Shown piece by piece: positions 12,884 to 21,673 of a stretch of DNA of 23,050 bases. The notes beneath the pieces were generated by a model. That model made no database searches. It saw nothing but the letters and a program-made list of their open reading frames with translations, and was not told where the DNA came from. Within the stretch, counting starts at the first letter, position 1; every line of letters starts with the position of its first letter. Where the stretch lies: positions 1-23,050 of the forward strand of contig CAZGHI010000039.1 of the NCBI GenBank assembly GCA_964525565.1, in the 5' to 3' direction. This stretch comes from OLB6 sp964525565 (GTDB taxonomy: Bacteria > Bacteroidota > Ignavibacteria > Kapaibacteriales > Kapaibacteriaceae). The translations under genes were made by a program, and so were the position numbers.

Positions 12884-15064
12884 GTGGTACAACTTGTTTT
12901 ATTGATTATGTTCTTTACTGCGGTTCTAACCGTACACGGTGGAGAGTTGCGCGGTTTAGTAACAGACCGGATGACAGGCGAACCGGTGCAAGGCGTAACA
13001 ATACGCATACAAGGGTTACGAGTAGGTGCTATAACAGATTCTAGTGGCCGATTCAGCATTGCCGATATTCCTGCAGGCATACACATGGTGATCGCCTCTC
13101 GCATTGGCTACAAGCGAGCTGAATCAAAAATCAGTGTTAATAAGGCGGCCCATGATATTGTGATGACCATCTTGGCTTCCGATATCGTAAAACAAGATGT
13201 GATTGTTTCGGCTACACGCACTGTTCAGGCTGTACAAGATGTGCCGATTAGCGTATCCACAGTTTCCGATCAAGACCTGGCACAACGTAACATTACCCAA
13301 CTGGACGAAGCGCTCCGCTATGTAAGCGGAGTTACGGTTGTGAAGGATCAGGTAAATATTCGTGGTAGTAGTGGTTTTGCTCTAGGCGTTGGCAACAGAA
13401 CAATGGTGCTACTTGATGGCTTTCCCTTAATGTCTGGTGATAATGGTGATATCAAATTTGACGTAATGCCTGTGGCCGATATTAAACGCATCGAGGTTAT
13501 TAAGGGGGCTGGCAGTGCATTGTATGGTACAGGGGCTCTTGGTGGCGTTGTAAATATGATCACACAGCCCATTGAGAATCAGAGCCATGTTTCTGCCCGT
13601 GCGTACGTTGGGTCGTACACTCCCTTACGGTACTCTGACTGGCAGGTTCAAAATGGTATGCCGCTTAACGGTGGATTGGATTTCCGCATAGCACAGAAGC
13701 ACGATGATTTCTCTTTTAGTGCTAGCGCGGGAATCCGTGCCGACCAAAGCTATAGGAGCTTTGATCAAAATCTTCGCGGCTTTGCTTATGGGAAAGCGCT
13801 TTGGCAGGTAAATCACAGTAATAAACTCACCTTGTTCGGACTTTATGCAGCACAGATTAGCGAAAACTTTTTGTACTGGAAGAGTTTACGATTTGCAACG
13901 AGTCCGCCTGACGATCAGCAGCGCGACCAGTTGCTTAACACAAACAAATTTGCCGGCGCACTAGAATGGCAGTCGCTTCTAGGATACTACACATCGTTAG
14001 TTGTTCGTGGTGGAATGTTTCGTACACATTTCGGTAACATAGTAAACAACATACCACAGGATAGCAATTCCTCGACAGCAAACGCATGGAATCTTGATGC
14101 GATGCTTACTACTACAATATCCCCTGTTACGACAGTTACTGGTGGCGTGTCGGGTAGAATAAATTATGTTGATGCTGATGTGTACGGAAGGCAGGTTCAG
14201 TCACTTGCATCGGCCTTTGTACAGGCAGAGATATCGCTGCCAATTGGACCAATCTTTACGGTNNNNNNNNNNNNNNNNNNNACCGCAACAATGGATGCTC
14301 ACCTTGTTGTTAGTCCAAAAGTTGGTGTGTCATGGGCAGTTACCGAAGCCACACAACTGCGTGCAAGTATTGGAAGAGGTTTCCGGGCCCCGGCAATTGC
14401 AGAGCGGTATGCGAATATCAGATACGGACCCTTTAATGTTAAACCAAATCCAGAGTTGCTGCCAGAGTATTCATGGTCAGCAGAGGTTGGCTGTAGGTGG
14501 ACGAATGAAACCTTCGTTTTTCCTATAGAAATTGATGTTGCCTTGTTCAACAATGAACTATACGACCTGATTGAACCGACATTCGATGTTGATGATCCCA
14601 CTGTGCCGATTGTATTTCGAAACATCACACGTGCTCGGATATTGGGTTCAGAGCTTACGATGCGTGCGCTATTGGGAACTGAACTTTCCGTTGAGTCTGG
14701 AATTACGGCAATGCTTCCTACCGATGTGGTACTGCAACAAACCCTCAAGTACCGGAACAACATTCTTTGGTATAGCAGGTGCATGTATTCGCCGGTGTCG
14801 CCACTTTCTCTACAACTTGAATACAGGTTTCAGAATCGTGTGGAGAATGTTGACGAAAGATTAGAAGCTTTTATACCAAATGCAACATCACGAGTGCCAC
14901 TTCATGTACTAGATGCCCGAGCTTTCTACACGATATCCAGCACACCGGCATCAACATTAACACTTGGGTTGATTGTACGTAATCTACTGGATTATTACTA
15001 CGCAGAAGCAGTTGCCAATTTGAGTCCGACGAGGAGTATCAGCCTTCAGATAGAGCTTCGCTAG
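12884..15064 (+). CDS. TonB-dependent outer-membrane receptor with carboxypeptidase-regulatory-like N-terminal domain
   Basis: Energy-dependent outer-membrane transporter; the substrate cannot be read from sequence. The GTG start at 12884 gives a signal peptide (MVQLVLLIMFFTAVLTVHG), then a carboxypeptidase-D regulatory-like domain (about 21-97: GLVTDRMTGEPVQGVTI, SSGRFSIADIPAGIH). A TonB-box-like KQDVIVSATR follows at 103-112. The plug (about 115-230) has LDEALRYVSGVTV, VNIRGSSGF, VLLDGFPLMSG, IKRIEVIKGAGSALYGTGALGGVVNMIT. The barrel follows, with the conserved LRASIGRGFRAPAIAERY after the N gap and NPELLPEYSWSAEVG. A 19-N gap keeps the frame. The protein ends in SLQIELR rather than the usual aromatic residue. 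Length (726) is normal. The stop overlaps the convergent lptB by 4 bases. Confidence 0.93.
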   Translation: MVQLVLLIMFFTAVLTVHGGELRGLVTDRMTGEPVQGVTIRIQGLRVGAITDSSGRFSIADIPAGIHMVIASRIGYKRAESKISVNKAAHDIVMTILASDIVKQDVIVSATRTVQAVQDVPISVSTVSDQDLAQRNITQLDEALRYVSGVTVVKDQVNIRGSSGFALGVGNRTMVLLDGFPLMSGDNGDIKFDVMPVADIKRIEVIKGAGSALYGTGALGGVVNMITQPIENQSHVSARAYVGSYTPLRYSDWQVQNGMPLNGGLDFRIAQKHDDFSFSASAGIRADQSYRSFDQNLRGFAYGKALWQVNHSNKLTLFGLYAAQISENFLYWKSLRFATSPPDDQQRDQLLNTNKFAGALEWQSLLGYYTSLVVRGGMFRTHFGNIVNNIPQDSNSSTANAWNLDAMLTTTISPVTTVTGGVSGRINYVDADVYGRQVQSLASAFVQAEISLPIGPIFTXXXXXXXTATMDAHLVVSPKVGVSWAVTEATQLRASIGRGFRAPAIAERYANIRYGPFNVKPNPELLPEYSWSAEVGCRWTNETFVFPIEIDVALFNNELYDLIEPTFDVDDPTVPIVFRNITRARILGSELTMRALLGTELSVESGITAMLPTDVVLQQTLKYRNNILWYSRCMYSPVSPLSLQLEYRFQNRVENVDERLEAFIPNATSRVPLHVLDARAFYTISSTPASTLTLGLIVRNLLDYYYAEAVANLSPTRSISLQIELR
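14263..14281. other. Assembly gap (19 N) in the TonB receptor gene
   Basis: The frame agrees on both sides if the length is taken literally. The missing codons fall where TonB receptors usually have a GLRYD-like strand, between GPIFT and TATMDAHLVVSPKVG, so the gap size looks about right. Confidence 0.95.
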
Positions 15065-15801
15065 TATCGCTCTAAGGTGAAGTTCTCGCCTAAGTAGCGC
15101 TTCCGAACGTCGGGGTTGTTTGCTACCTCTGATGCTGTTCCACTTACAAACATTGATCCATCGATAAGGATGTATGCCCTATCCGTGATGGAAAGAGTTT
15201 CGTGCACATTGTGATCTGTGATAAGTACACCTATGCCACGTGATTTTAGTGTACGTACAATCGTCATAATATCTTCAACAGCCAACGGATCTATACCGGC
15301 GAAAGGTTCATCAAGTAGAATAAATTTTGGGTTCGTTGCAAGAGCCCTGGCAATCTCGCAGCGCCTACGCTCCCCACCCGACAGCATGTATCCTTTGCTA
15401 TGGCGGATATGTACCAACCCGAAGTCTGCCAACAGCTCTTCGAGTACAGCCTTACGGTTGGCTCGTTTCATCTTGCGTAGTTGAAGAACTGCCATGATGT
15501 TCTGCTCAACACTCAGTTGTCTGAATATGCTCGGTTCCTGAGGTAGGTAAGCAATGCCCTTCCGCGCTCGCTTGTACATTGGAACACCGGTGATGTTTGT
15601 ATCGTCGAGGTAAACGTTACCCTGTTCCGGCCGTACCATGCCCACAATCATGTAAAACGTTGTTGTCTTTCCTGCGCCGTTCGGACCGAGTAAACCAACA
15701 ACCTCTCCTTGCTGTACGGAGATTGTGCTTTCTTTAACCACGACTCTTTTTTTGTACACCTTGCGCAAACCATCTGCGCGAAGAACGGAAGGATTCGTCA
15801 T
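15061..15801 (-). CDS. lptB: LPS export ABC transporter ATP-binding protein LptB
   Basis: Cytoplasmic ATPase of the LptBFGC complex that extracts lipopolysaccharide from the inner membrane. The 246-residue protein matches the family throughout: Walker A GPNGAGKTTTFYMIVG (39-54), Q-loop YLPQEPSIFRQLSVEQNI (85-102), signature LSGGERRRCEIARAL (140-154), Walker B ILLDEPFAGIDPLAVEDI (161-178), H-loop LITDHNVHETL (193-203), and the LptB-typical end VRKRYLGENF. Its ATG overlaps the stop of the upstream protease gene in ATGA, so the two are translationally coupled. lptA/lptC, frequent neighbours, are not here. The 3' end overlaps the TonB receptor gene by 4 bases. Confidence 0.97.
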   Translation of the reverse strand: MTNPSVLRADGLRKVYKKRVVVKESTISVQQGEVVGLLGPNGAGKTTTFYMIVGMVRPEQGNVYLDDTNITGVPMYKRARKGIAYLPQEPSIFRQLSVEQNIMAVLQLRKMKRANRKAVLEELLADFGLVHIRHSKGYMLSGGERRRCEIARALATNPKFILLDEPFAGIDPLAVEDIMTIVRTLKSRGIGVLITDHNVHETLSITDRAYILIDGSMFVSGTASEVANNPDVRKRYLGENFTLERY

Positions 15802-17012
15802 CGTGAAGGGGGCTTTGTTAATGCGACGGTGAGGTTTTTCTTTGTTCCGTTGCGGTCTACAGTAAAGGTTAATTTCTGACCTTGCTCGGAATCGAGAACG
15901 TGCACGTTAAGGTGTTCGACTGTTTGTACTGGTTCACCATCAACAGCAATAATCACGTCGCCTGGTTCTATGCCTGCCTTATCTGCAGGACTATCTCCGG
16001 CAATTCGAATTACTAATACGCCATCGTTGCGTTTTATGCGATAGTACTGCGCAGATTCTTCATCAAGTGGTACAACTTTCAGGCCTGTCCAAAAGTTTCT
16101 GTTTATGGTTCCTTCCGATTGAAGCTTGTCTAAAATGCGTTTCACACGATTAACAGGAATCGCAAAGCCAATTCCAATACTTCCTGCACCACGTGCACTT
16201 TGCGATGTGGAATAGATCACGGTGTTCATCCCAATGACCTCGCCGTCGGCGTTAACGAGTGGACCGCCGGAGTTTCCCGAAGAAATAGCAGCATCGGTTT
16301 GTATCATGCCACGATACACGCGCTCTTCACCTGATCCATCTGGTTGAGTAAAACTCACGCCTACGTTGCTTACTACGCCAACCGTTACGGTAGGACGTGC
16401 GTTAATATCGAACAAGCCAAACGGGTTGCCAAATGCAATGCTCCATTCGCCAACGAGAACGTTGTCGCTATTGGCAAGCCTGAGAAACGGTAGCCCCTTT
16501 CCATCTATCTTTAAGAGTGTAACATCTGATACCTTGTCGGTTCCAACAACCTTTGCGTCGTGTTTAGAACCGTCCACCATGGTAACAACAACCTTACTAG
16601 CATTACCCGCTACATGGTCGTTTGTAAGAATGTAGCCATCGCTGGAAATAAGGAATCCCGAACCAACACCTTTTATGCTGTATCGTCGGCGTTGTGTTTG
16701 TGGTCCAAAGAACCGTTCAAATACGGGATCGTCGAAGAAGAACGGATTTCGATATACTTCTTCGCGAATTTCTGTAACGTTAATTCCTACCACTGCTGGC
16801 GAGCATTTTTCTACAGCGTTTGTAATTGCATTTCTCCTCGATGCTGTAATGGCGTCATCTGAGGATGCATATACCTTACGATCGGCGGGTATCGCAAGAA
16901 CTGGTTGCGGTTCAGCGGCTGGCTCGGTTCGTGCACATGAAGCAACGGTGCAATTTAACAGCAGGGCGTGAATAATGAACAGCGAGTTACGGAAAACATG
17001 ATCGTGAAGCAT
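15798..17012 (-). CDS. degP: HtrA/Deg-family serine protease with one PDZ domain, predicted lipoprotein
   Basis: Periplasmic protease/chaperone for misfolded envelope proteins. From the ATG at 17012 it has 404 residues. The N-terminus MLHDHVFRNSLFIIHALLLN followed by CTVASC contains a lipobox (VASC, Cys 26), suggesting membrane anchoring. The trypsin-like domain has His 133 in GYILTNDHVAG, Asp 163 in VSDVTLLKID, and Ser 248 in SSGNSGGPLV; the triad is complete. A single PDZ domain follows (about 306-400: FWTGLKVVPL, DGVLVIRIAGDSPADKAGIEPGDVIIAVDG). DegP of E. coli has two PDZ domains, so this is closer to DegS or the one-PDZ HtrA group. In-frame upstream ATGs at 17057 and 17087 would give a long hydrophilic leader and are less likely. 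It is coupled to lptB and divergent from priA. Confidence 0.93.
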   Translation of the reverse strand: MLHDHVFRNSLFIIHALLLNCTVASCARTEPAAEPQPVLAIPADRKVYASSDDAITASRRNAITNAVEKCSPAVVGINVTEIREEVYRNPFFFDDPVFERFFGPQTQRRRYSIKGVGSGFLISSDGYILTNDHVAGNASKVVVTMVDGSKHDAKVVGTDKVSDVTLLKIDGKGLPFLRLANSDNVLVGEWSIAFGNPFGLFDINARPTVTVGVVSNVGVSFTQPDGSGEERVYRGMIQTDAAISSGNSGGPLVNADGEVIGMNTVIYSTSQSARGAGSIGIGFAIPVNRVKRILDKLQSEGTINRNFWTGLKVVPLDEESAQYYRIKRNDGVLVIRIAGDSPADKAGIEPGDVIIAVDGEPVQTVEHLNVHVLDSEQGQKLTFTVDRNGTKKNLTVALTKPPSR

Positions 17013-17114
17013 GACTGCAAATATCGAAGACCTGACGTTGTTATTGTTATCCTTCATGAATAAAATAAACCCTAACGTACTCAACATAATAGCATTGAAA
17101 CGCTAGTTTGCACG

Positions 17115-19631
17115 ATGTTTTATTATGCGGTAGCTGTTCCCCTGCCACGACTGGAACCACTTACCTACAGCAGCGCAGATGTTGTGCAGGCAGGAACAAG
17201 AGTTTTGGTTCCGTTGGGAAAGAGAACGGTAACCGGTATTGTTGTTCATTCTGCAGACACACCGAACCGTCGCATTTTGCCAATTGCCGAGGTTCTGGAA
17301 CACTCCCCTTCTATTCCGCCTTCTGTACTTGAACTTACCAAGCGTGTTGCTGAATACTATTTGTGTTCGTGGGGAGAAGCATTGTTTGCCGCGCTTCCGC
17401 CGGGTCTGCAGCCGTCAACTGTAGTCCGGGTGGAGCTGCTGCCGCAATCAACCCCAATCAACATAGAAGAGATGCGGAATCGTGCACCTCGTAGGGCAGC
17501 CTTGCTGGATGTGCTGCTTAGTAGCCAGTCCCACGTTACGGTTGGCTATTTACAACGGCGTCTGAAGCATGCAAATGTGGCCCAACAACTGGATGCTTTG
17601 CAACGAGATGGCATCATTGCAATCCATACCGACGTGGACGAACAGTATTCACCCCGATTAACGAGAGCGGTGGCGTTGGCAGAGGAGTACGTTACCGATT
17701 CAGAGCGTCTTAAATCGGTGTTTGATGAACTCGATCGTAAGGCTCCAAAACAAAGTCTGGTTCTCGGTCAGATTTATCAGGCTCATGTACAACATCATAC
17801 GCCAGTACCAATTTCACAGCTCACCCGAAGCACAAACGTATCACCGTCAGTAGTCGAAGCATTGATAGCAAAGGGAGTCTGTACTGTTCAGAATATTTCA
17901 ATTGAGCAACAGCCAACGAAAATGAGTGGAGATTTGGTTTCTCGGAACGAAGCCGAACTGAACCTTAATACTGAACAGTTGGCGGCTGTTGAGCGTCTGG
18001 TACAAGCAATGAACTCCACAAGTGAACCCGGCAACGCCACGAAGACGTTTTTGCTGCATGGCATTACGGGTAGTGGAAAAACAGTGGTGTACCAACACGC
18101 TATCCGACATGCCCTCAACCGCGGAACCACATGTTTAATGCTCGTACCTGAGATATCGCTTACACCACAACTGCACGATAGGTTTCACGCACTTTTTGCC
18201 GATCGTGTAGCTGTTCTTCACTCCGCAATGGGTCCGGGACATCGAGCACGAATTTGGGAACGTATTCAACGTGGAACCGTGAAAGTGGTCGGGGCACGTA
18301 GCGCAGTGTTTGCTCCGATACGGGATCTTGGGCTAATAATTGTAGACGAAGAGCATGAACCTTCATATAAACAAGAAGATCCCGCACCACGATATCAAGG
18401 TAGAGATGTTGCAGTTCTTCGTGGTTCAATTGAACGTTGTCCGATTGTTCTTGGTTCTGCCACGCCATCGTTGGAATCGCTCTACAATGTGCAGATCGGA
18501 AAGTATGAACTACTAACCCTCTCGAAGCGTGCGGATGGGGCTTCACTGCCAACGGTTCGTTGCGTAAACATTACCGAAGAACGCAGGAAGCAGAGAATGA
18601 CAGGGACGGTAAGTGATCTGTTGGCCGAAGCAGTCGTACGCCATGTTCAACAAGGCGATTCTGCAATCCTGTTTCTCAATCGCAGAGGGTATGCAACACA
18701 ACTCGTTTGTGAAGATTGCGGAACTGCATTGCGCTGTCCGCATTGCGATGTTAATCTTACGTGGCACAAACAACCAGGCTTAATGCGGTGTTGCGGACAT
18801 ACTGAACCGGTTCCATCAGTTTGCACAACCTGCGGCGGTATTGAGATGCGCGAGTCCGGAATTGGCGTTCAACGTGTTGTTGAGGATTTGGTACACTCAG
18901 TTCAACGAATGAATACTTCGCTGAACAGACCTCTGGTTATTGAACGAATGGACGCCGATTCGATGAAGTCACAAGCGGCTCACCGAAAGGTATTGGAGCG
19001 ATTTGCTCGTGGAGACATAGACGTTCTGGTTGGAACGCAAATGGTTGCTAAGGGGCTAGACCTTCCGCGTGTAAGACTGGTTGGTGTGATTCGAGCAGAA
19101 CAGTCATTACACCATCTAGACTTCCGTGCAGCAGAGCGAACGGTACAACTGTTAATCCAAGTTTTTGGTCGTGCCGGCAGAACAGCAAACAGAGCAGGCG
19201 AAGTAATCGTTCAGGCGTACGAACCAATGCATCCCTCCATACATGCGGCTGTTACCAATACCTTTACCCAATGGACATCGGCGGAACTCGACGTACGCTC
19301 TGCTTCGGAGTATCCACCGTTCACTCGCTTCTGCGTTATTGAATGCTCGGGAGCAACCGAGTCAGACGTAGAGCGTGCCGCCGAAATCCTTTCCCGCCTG
19401 ATCCCCGTTGAGAGCGACATCCATGTTCGGTTTTCTGCACAGAAACCTCCCGTTGCCTGGATTCGGCACCGTCATCGCAGGGTTATTGTTATCAAAGGCC
19501 GTAAACAAAACGATGCCTCGGGCTCCGGTCTTCGATACTTATTGCGGGACGCTTTGCAACGCTACTACAGAGAGTATGCAGTTTCCTCTGTTAGGGTAAC
19601 AGTTGACATTGATGCTCACGGGCACATATAG
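17115..19631 (+). CDS. priA: Primosomal protein N' (PriA), replication restart helicase
   Basis: 3'-5' DNA helicase that recognises stalled forks and reloads the replisome. The 838-residue protein has the N-terminal DNA-binding domain (YYAVAVPLPRLEPLTYSS at 3-20, VLVPLGKRTVTGIVV), helicase motif I GITGSGKTVVYQ (316-327), LVPEISLTPQ, motif II VDEEHEPSYKQEDPAPRYQGRDVAVLR (from 410), LGSATPSLES, and C-terminal motifs VLVGTQMVAKGLDLPRVRLVGV and QVFGRAGR. The zinc region reads CEDCGTALRCPHC ... LMRCCGHTEPVPSVCTTCGG. Where the family usually has CxxC for the third pair (E. coli LRCHHC), this protein has adjacent Cys 559-560, a two-residue contraction. The ATG at 17115 has no clear Shine-Dalgarno. 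The 102-base gap to the divergent protease gene must hold both promoters. Confidence 0.96.
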   Translation: MFYYAVAVPLPRLEPLTYSSADVVQAGTRVLVPLGKRTVTGIVVHSADTPNRRILPIAEVLEHSPSIPPSVLELTKRVAEYYLCSWGEALFAALPPGLQPSTVVRVELLPQSTPINIEEMRNRAPRRAALLDVLLSSQSHVTVGYLQRRLKHANVAQQLDALQRDGIIAIHTDVDEQYSPRLTRAVALAEEYVTDSERLKSVFDELDRKAPKQSLVLGQIYQAHVQHHTPVPISQLTRSTNVSPSVVEALIAKGVCTVQNISIEQQPTKMSGDLVSRNEAELNLNTEQLAAVERLVQAMNSTSEPGNATKTFLLHGITGSGKTVVYQHAIRHALNRGTTCLMLVPEISLTPQLHDRFHALFADRVAVLHSAMGPGHRARIWERIQRGTVKVVGARSAVFAPIRDLGLIIVDEEHEPSYKQEDPAPRYQGRDVAVLRGSIERCPIVLGSATPSLESLYNVQIGKYELLTLSKRADGASLPTVRCVNITEERRKQRMTGTVSDLLAEAVVRHVQQGDSAILFLNRRGYATQLVCEDCGTALRCPHCDVNLTWHKQPGLMRCCGHTEPVPSVCTTCGGIEMRESGIGVQRVVEDLVHSVQRMNTSLNRPLVIERMDADSMKSQAAHRKVLERFARGDIDVLVGTQMVAKGLDLPRVRLVGVIRAEQSLHHLDFRAAERTVQLLIQVFGRAGRTANRAGEVIVQAYEPMHPSIHAAVTNTFTQWTSAELDVRSASEYPPFTRFCVIECSGATESDVERAAEILSRLIPVESDIHVRFSAQKPPVAWIRHRHRRVIVIKGRKQNDASGSGLRYLLRDALQRYYREYAVSSVRVTVDIDAHGHI

Positions 19632-19689
19632 CGAGATTCACTAAAGCGTAGTAATATTTGCTCAGGTTAAGGTTTTCTTACAAGAACTG

Positions 19690-20886
19690 ATGTGTTTCGG
19701 CACAACGAATACTATGAAGATATTGCTGTTAGGCAGTGGAGAGTTGGGTAAGGAGTTTACAATTGCAATGAAGCGTTACGGGCATCGCGTCCATGCTGCG
19801 GATGCATACGCTGATGCTCCTGCAATGCAGCTTGCTGATGAAGCCCATATAGTGAATATGCTCGATGGCGACGCCCTCGACACACTCGTCAACAAGGTAC
19901 GACCGGATATCATTGTTCCGGAAATCGAGGCAATACGTACGGAGCGTTTATTCGATTATGAAAAGCAAGGTTATCGGGTAGTGCCATCAGCATACGCTGT
20001 TAATATGACGATGAACCGAAAATCTATTCGAGACCTTGCAACTACTGTATTGGGCTTGAAAACAGCAAGGTATATGTATGCAACAACCCAGCAGGATTAT
20101 TTGCAGGCAATTGAACATCTTGGTTTCCCGCATGTTATAAAACCCTTGATGAGTTCTAGTGGTAAGGGGCAATCTGTTGTTCGCACTGCTGCAGAAGCTC
20201 AACCTGCTTGGGAACGTGCCATGTTCGGATCTCGGGGCGACATTCGTGAAGTTATCATAGAGGAGTTCATCAACTTTGAAAGCGAAATCACGTTGCTCAC
20301 TGTAACACAAGGTGATAATGGCGTTGCCGATTCTCAACGAACCATTTTCTGTCCTCCCATCGGACATCGTCAGGAACGTGGTGACTATCAGGAAAGTTGG
20401 CTGCCCCATGCTGTAGATCCGGTGTTATTGAACAAGGCCCAGGACGCCGCCAGAAAAATCACAAATGCACTTGGGGGAACAGGATTATGGGGGGTAGAGT
20501 TTTTTCTCACATCATCCGAAGTGTACTTTTCTGAACTATCTCCTCGTCCCCATGATACAGGGATGGTTACGTTAGCCGGTTGTATTCCACTGAATGAATT
20601 TGAGCTTCACGCACGGGCTATACTGGGATATCCAATTGCACCCCAAAAGGTTCTGTACAACGCAGCCTCTGCGGTTATCCTGGCTGCAGAGCACCATAGT
20701 CATTCGCCGGAAGTTCAGGGTTTGGATAGAGCACTTGAAGATCCATCGGTAGAGATTCGAATTTTCGGCAAACCGAGTGCCCATCCCTACCGTCGGATGG
20801 GAGTTGCCCTGGCACACGGTTCTCAAACAATAGACTACCTAAGGAAGGTAGCGCAGCACGCCGCCAGTTGTGTGTTTGTTGGTTAA
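19690..20886 (+). CDS. purT: Formate-dependent phosphoribosylglycinamide formyltransferase (GAR transformylase 2)
   Basis: Catalyses the third step of de novo purine synthesis using formate and ATP rather than formyl-tetrahydrofolate. ATP-grasp enzyme of 398 residues, normal length. Visible motifs: ILLLGSGELGKE (11-22), IVPEIEAIRTE, NRKSIRDLA, VIKPLMSSSGKGQSVV, IIEEFINFESEITLLTV, FCPPIGHRQERGDYQESWLPH, GLWGVEFFL, ELSPRPHDTGMVTLA and GKPSAHPYRRMGVALA near the C-terminus, all characteristic of PurT rather than PurK. The ATG at 19690 is used because family members carry a short extension before the LLGSGELG strand; the ATG at 19714 is an alternative. Neither has a strong Shine-Dalgarno. It lies 58 bases after priA; that gap holds nothing recognisable beyond a partial promoter-like TAATATTTG (19650-19658). 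Confidence 0.96.
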   Translation: MCFGTTNTMKILLLGSGELGKEFTIAMKRYGHRVHAADAYADAPAMQLADEAHIVNMLDGDALDTLVNKVRPDIIVPEIEAIRTERLFDYEKQGYRVVPSAYAVNMTMNRKSIRDLATTVLGLKTARYMYATTQQDYLQAIEHLGFPHVIKPLMSSSGKGQSVVRTAAEAQPAWERAMFGSRGDIREVIIEEFINFESEITLLTVTQGDNGVADSQRTIFCPPIGHRQERGDYQESWLPHAVDPVLLNKAQDAARKITNALGGTGLWGVEFFLTSSEVYFSELSPRPHDTGMVTLAGCIPLNEFELHARAILGYPIAPQKVLYNAASAVILAAEHHSHSPEVQGLDRALEDPSVEIRIFGKPSAHPYRRMGVALAHGSQTIDYLRKVAQHAASCVFVG

Positions 20887-20894
20887 TCACTATG

Positions 20895-20912
20895 AACCCC
20901 TTGCCAAGGGTT
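20895..20912 (+). terminator. Weak candidate hairpin terminator after purT
   Basis: AACCCCTT-GCC-AAGGGTT forms a 7-bp stem with one bulged C, 8 bases after the purT stop. The downstream sequence is only moderately T-rich and not an uninterrupted run, so termination here would be inefficient or the hairpin may have another role. Confidence 0.3.
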
Positions 20913-20984
20913 GGTGAAGTTACTCTTTTGTTGTATGTTCCCACACAAAAAATGACCGTGTCGCATTTCATAAATCAGCTCGTG

Positions 20985-21638
20985 ATGAAAACATTCGTTG
21001 TTTGTGTGCTCGCTGTTAGCGTTCGGCTCACGGCTGCCGAGATTAAGCAGTCAGTAGAGGTGCAGGTTCTGAACTCTGCAGGACGCAATACGCGGATTGA
21101 ACTCGTAGATCAAAACGCTGATTCATGTTGGGATAGGGTGATTGTTCGAACAACAAACGGGATTCAGCGGGAACTGTACCTGGTTGACGGGTTATGTGGA
21201 GCCCCAATAGCTGCAATTAATCTTAAAGCTGAAGTTCGTTCAGGAAGTTTGGAAGATGGTGACTTCGAGGTTGCAATCATTGCAGATGGATCAAACGAGA
21301 TTGTTGGTACCCTGTATTATGATGAGTCAGATACTCCGGTAACCTTTATTCCGAGCGTACACTATACACAAAGAGTTGTACAGCGCGACCGACTGCCGAT
21401 TGGAGTGCAGATGAGTATCAATGGAGATCGTGCCGTGGTTGCTGTTGCCGAAAACGTTCACGCAACAGTGCATCTGGTACAAACAGATAGTGGGAAAACA
21501 ATCCCACTGTTCAACGGTACCCTAAACCAAGGAACGACAATGATGGCAATGCCTGAGGCAATTACCTCTGGCGCCTACATTTTTATGATCGCAACCGACC
21601 GCGGCTCTGGAAGCTTGGCTTTTACCGTTCAACGATAA
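20985..21638 (+). CDS. Secreted protein of unknown function, possible degenerate T9SS sorting domain
   Basis: I do not recognise the family. The ATG at 20985 is preferred over the in-frame ATG at 20868, which overlaps purT, because it starts a short signal peptide: MKTFVVCVLAVSVRLTAA. The 217-residue protein is beta-rich with two Cys in the first third (DSCWDRV and VDGLCGAP), which could form a disulfide. The last 75 or so residues (ATVHLVQTDSGKTIPLFNG, QGTTMMAMPEAITSGAYIFMIAT, then GSGSLAFTVQR) resemble the strand pattern of type A T9SS sorting domains, including the S/P-GxY step, but the usual PNP motif before it is missing. The spacing to purT (98 bases) suggests its own promoter. Convergent with the DUF5686-like gene, 35 bases apart. 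Confidence 0.7.
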   Translation: MKTFVVCVLAVSVRLTAAEIKQSVEVQVLNSAGRNTRIELVDQNADSCWDRVIVRTTNGIQRELYLVDGLCGAPIAAINLKAEVRSGSLEDGDFEVAIIADGSNEIVGTLYYDESDTPVTFIPSVHYTQRVVQRDRLPIGVQMSINGDRAVVAVAENVHATVHLVQTDSGKTIPLFNGTLNQGTTMMAMPEAITSGAYIFMIATDRGSGSLAFTVQR

Positions 21639-21673
21639 CGTGTATCTGTTGCTGCTTCCCTGCTACCCATGCT

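Noticed and set aside
14299..14784. 161-codon open frame on the minus strand inside the TonB receptor gene
   Set aside because: The plus strand there encodes conserved receptor barrel sequence (GRGFRAPAIAERY), so the antisense frame is incidental.
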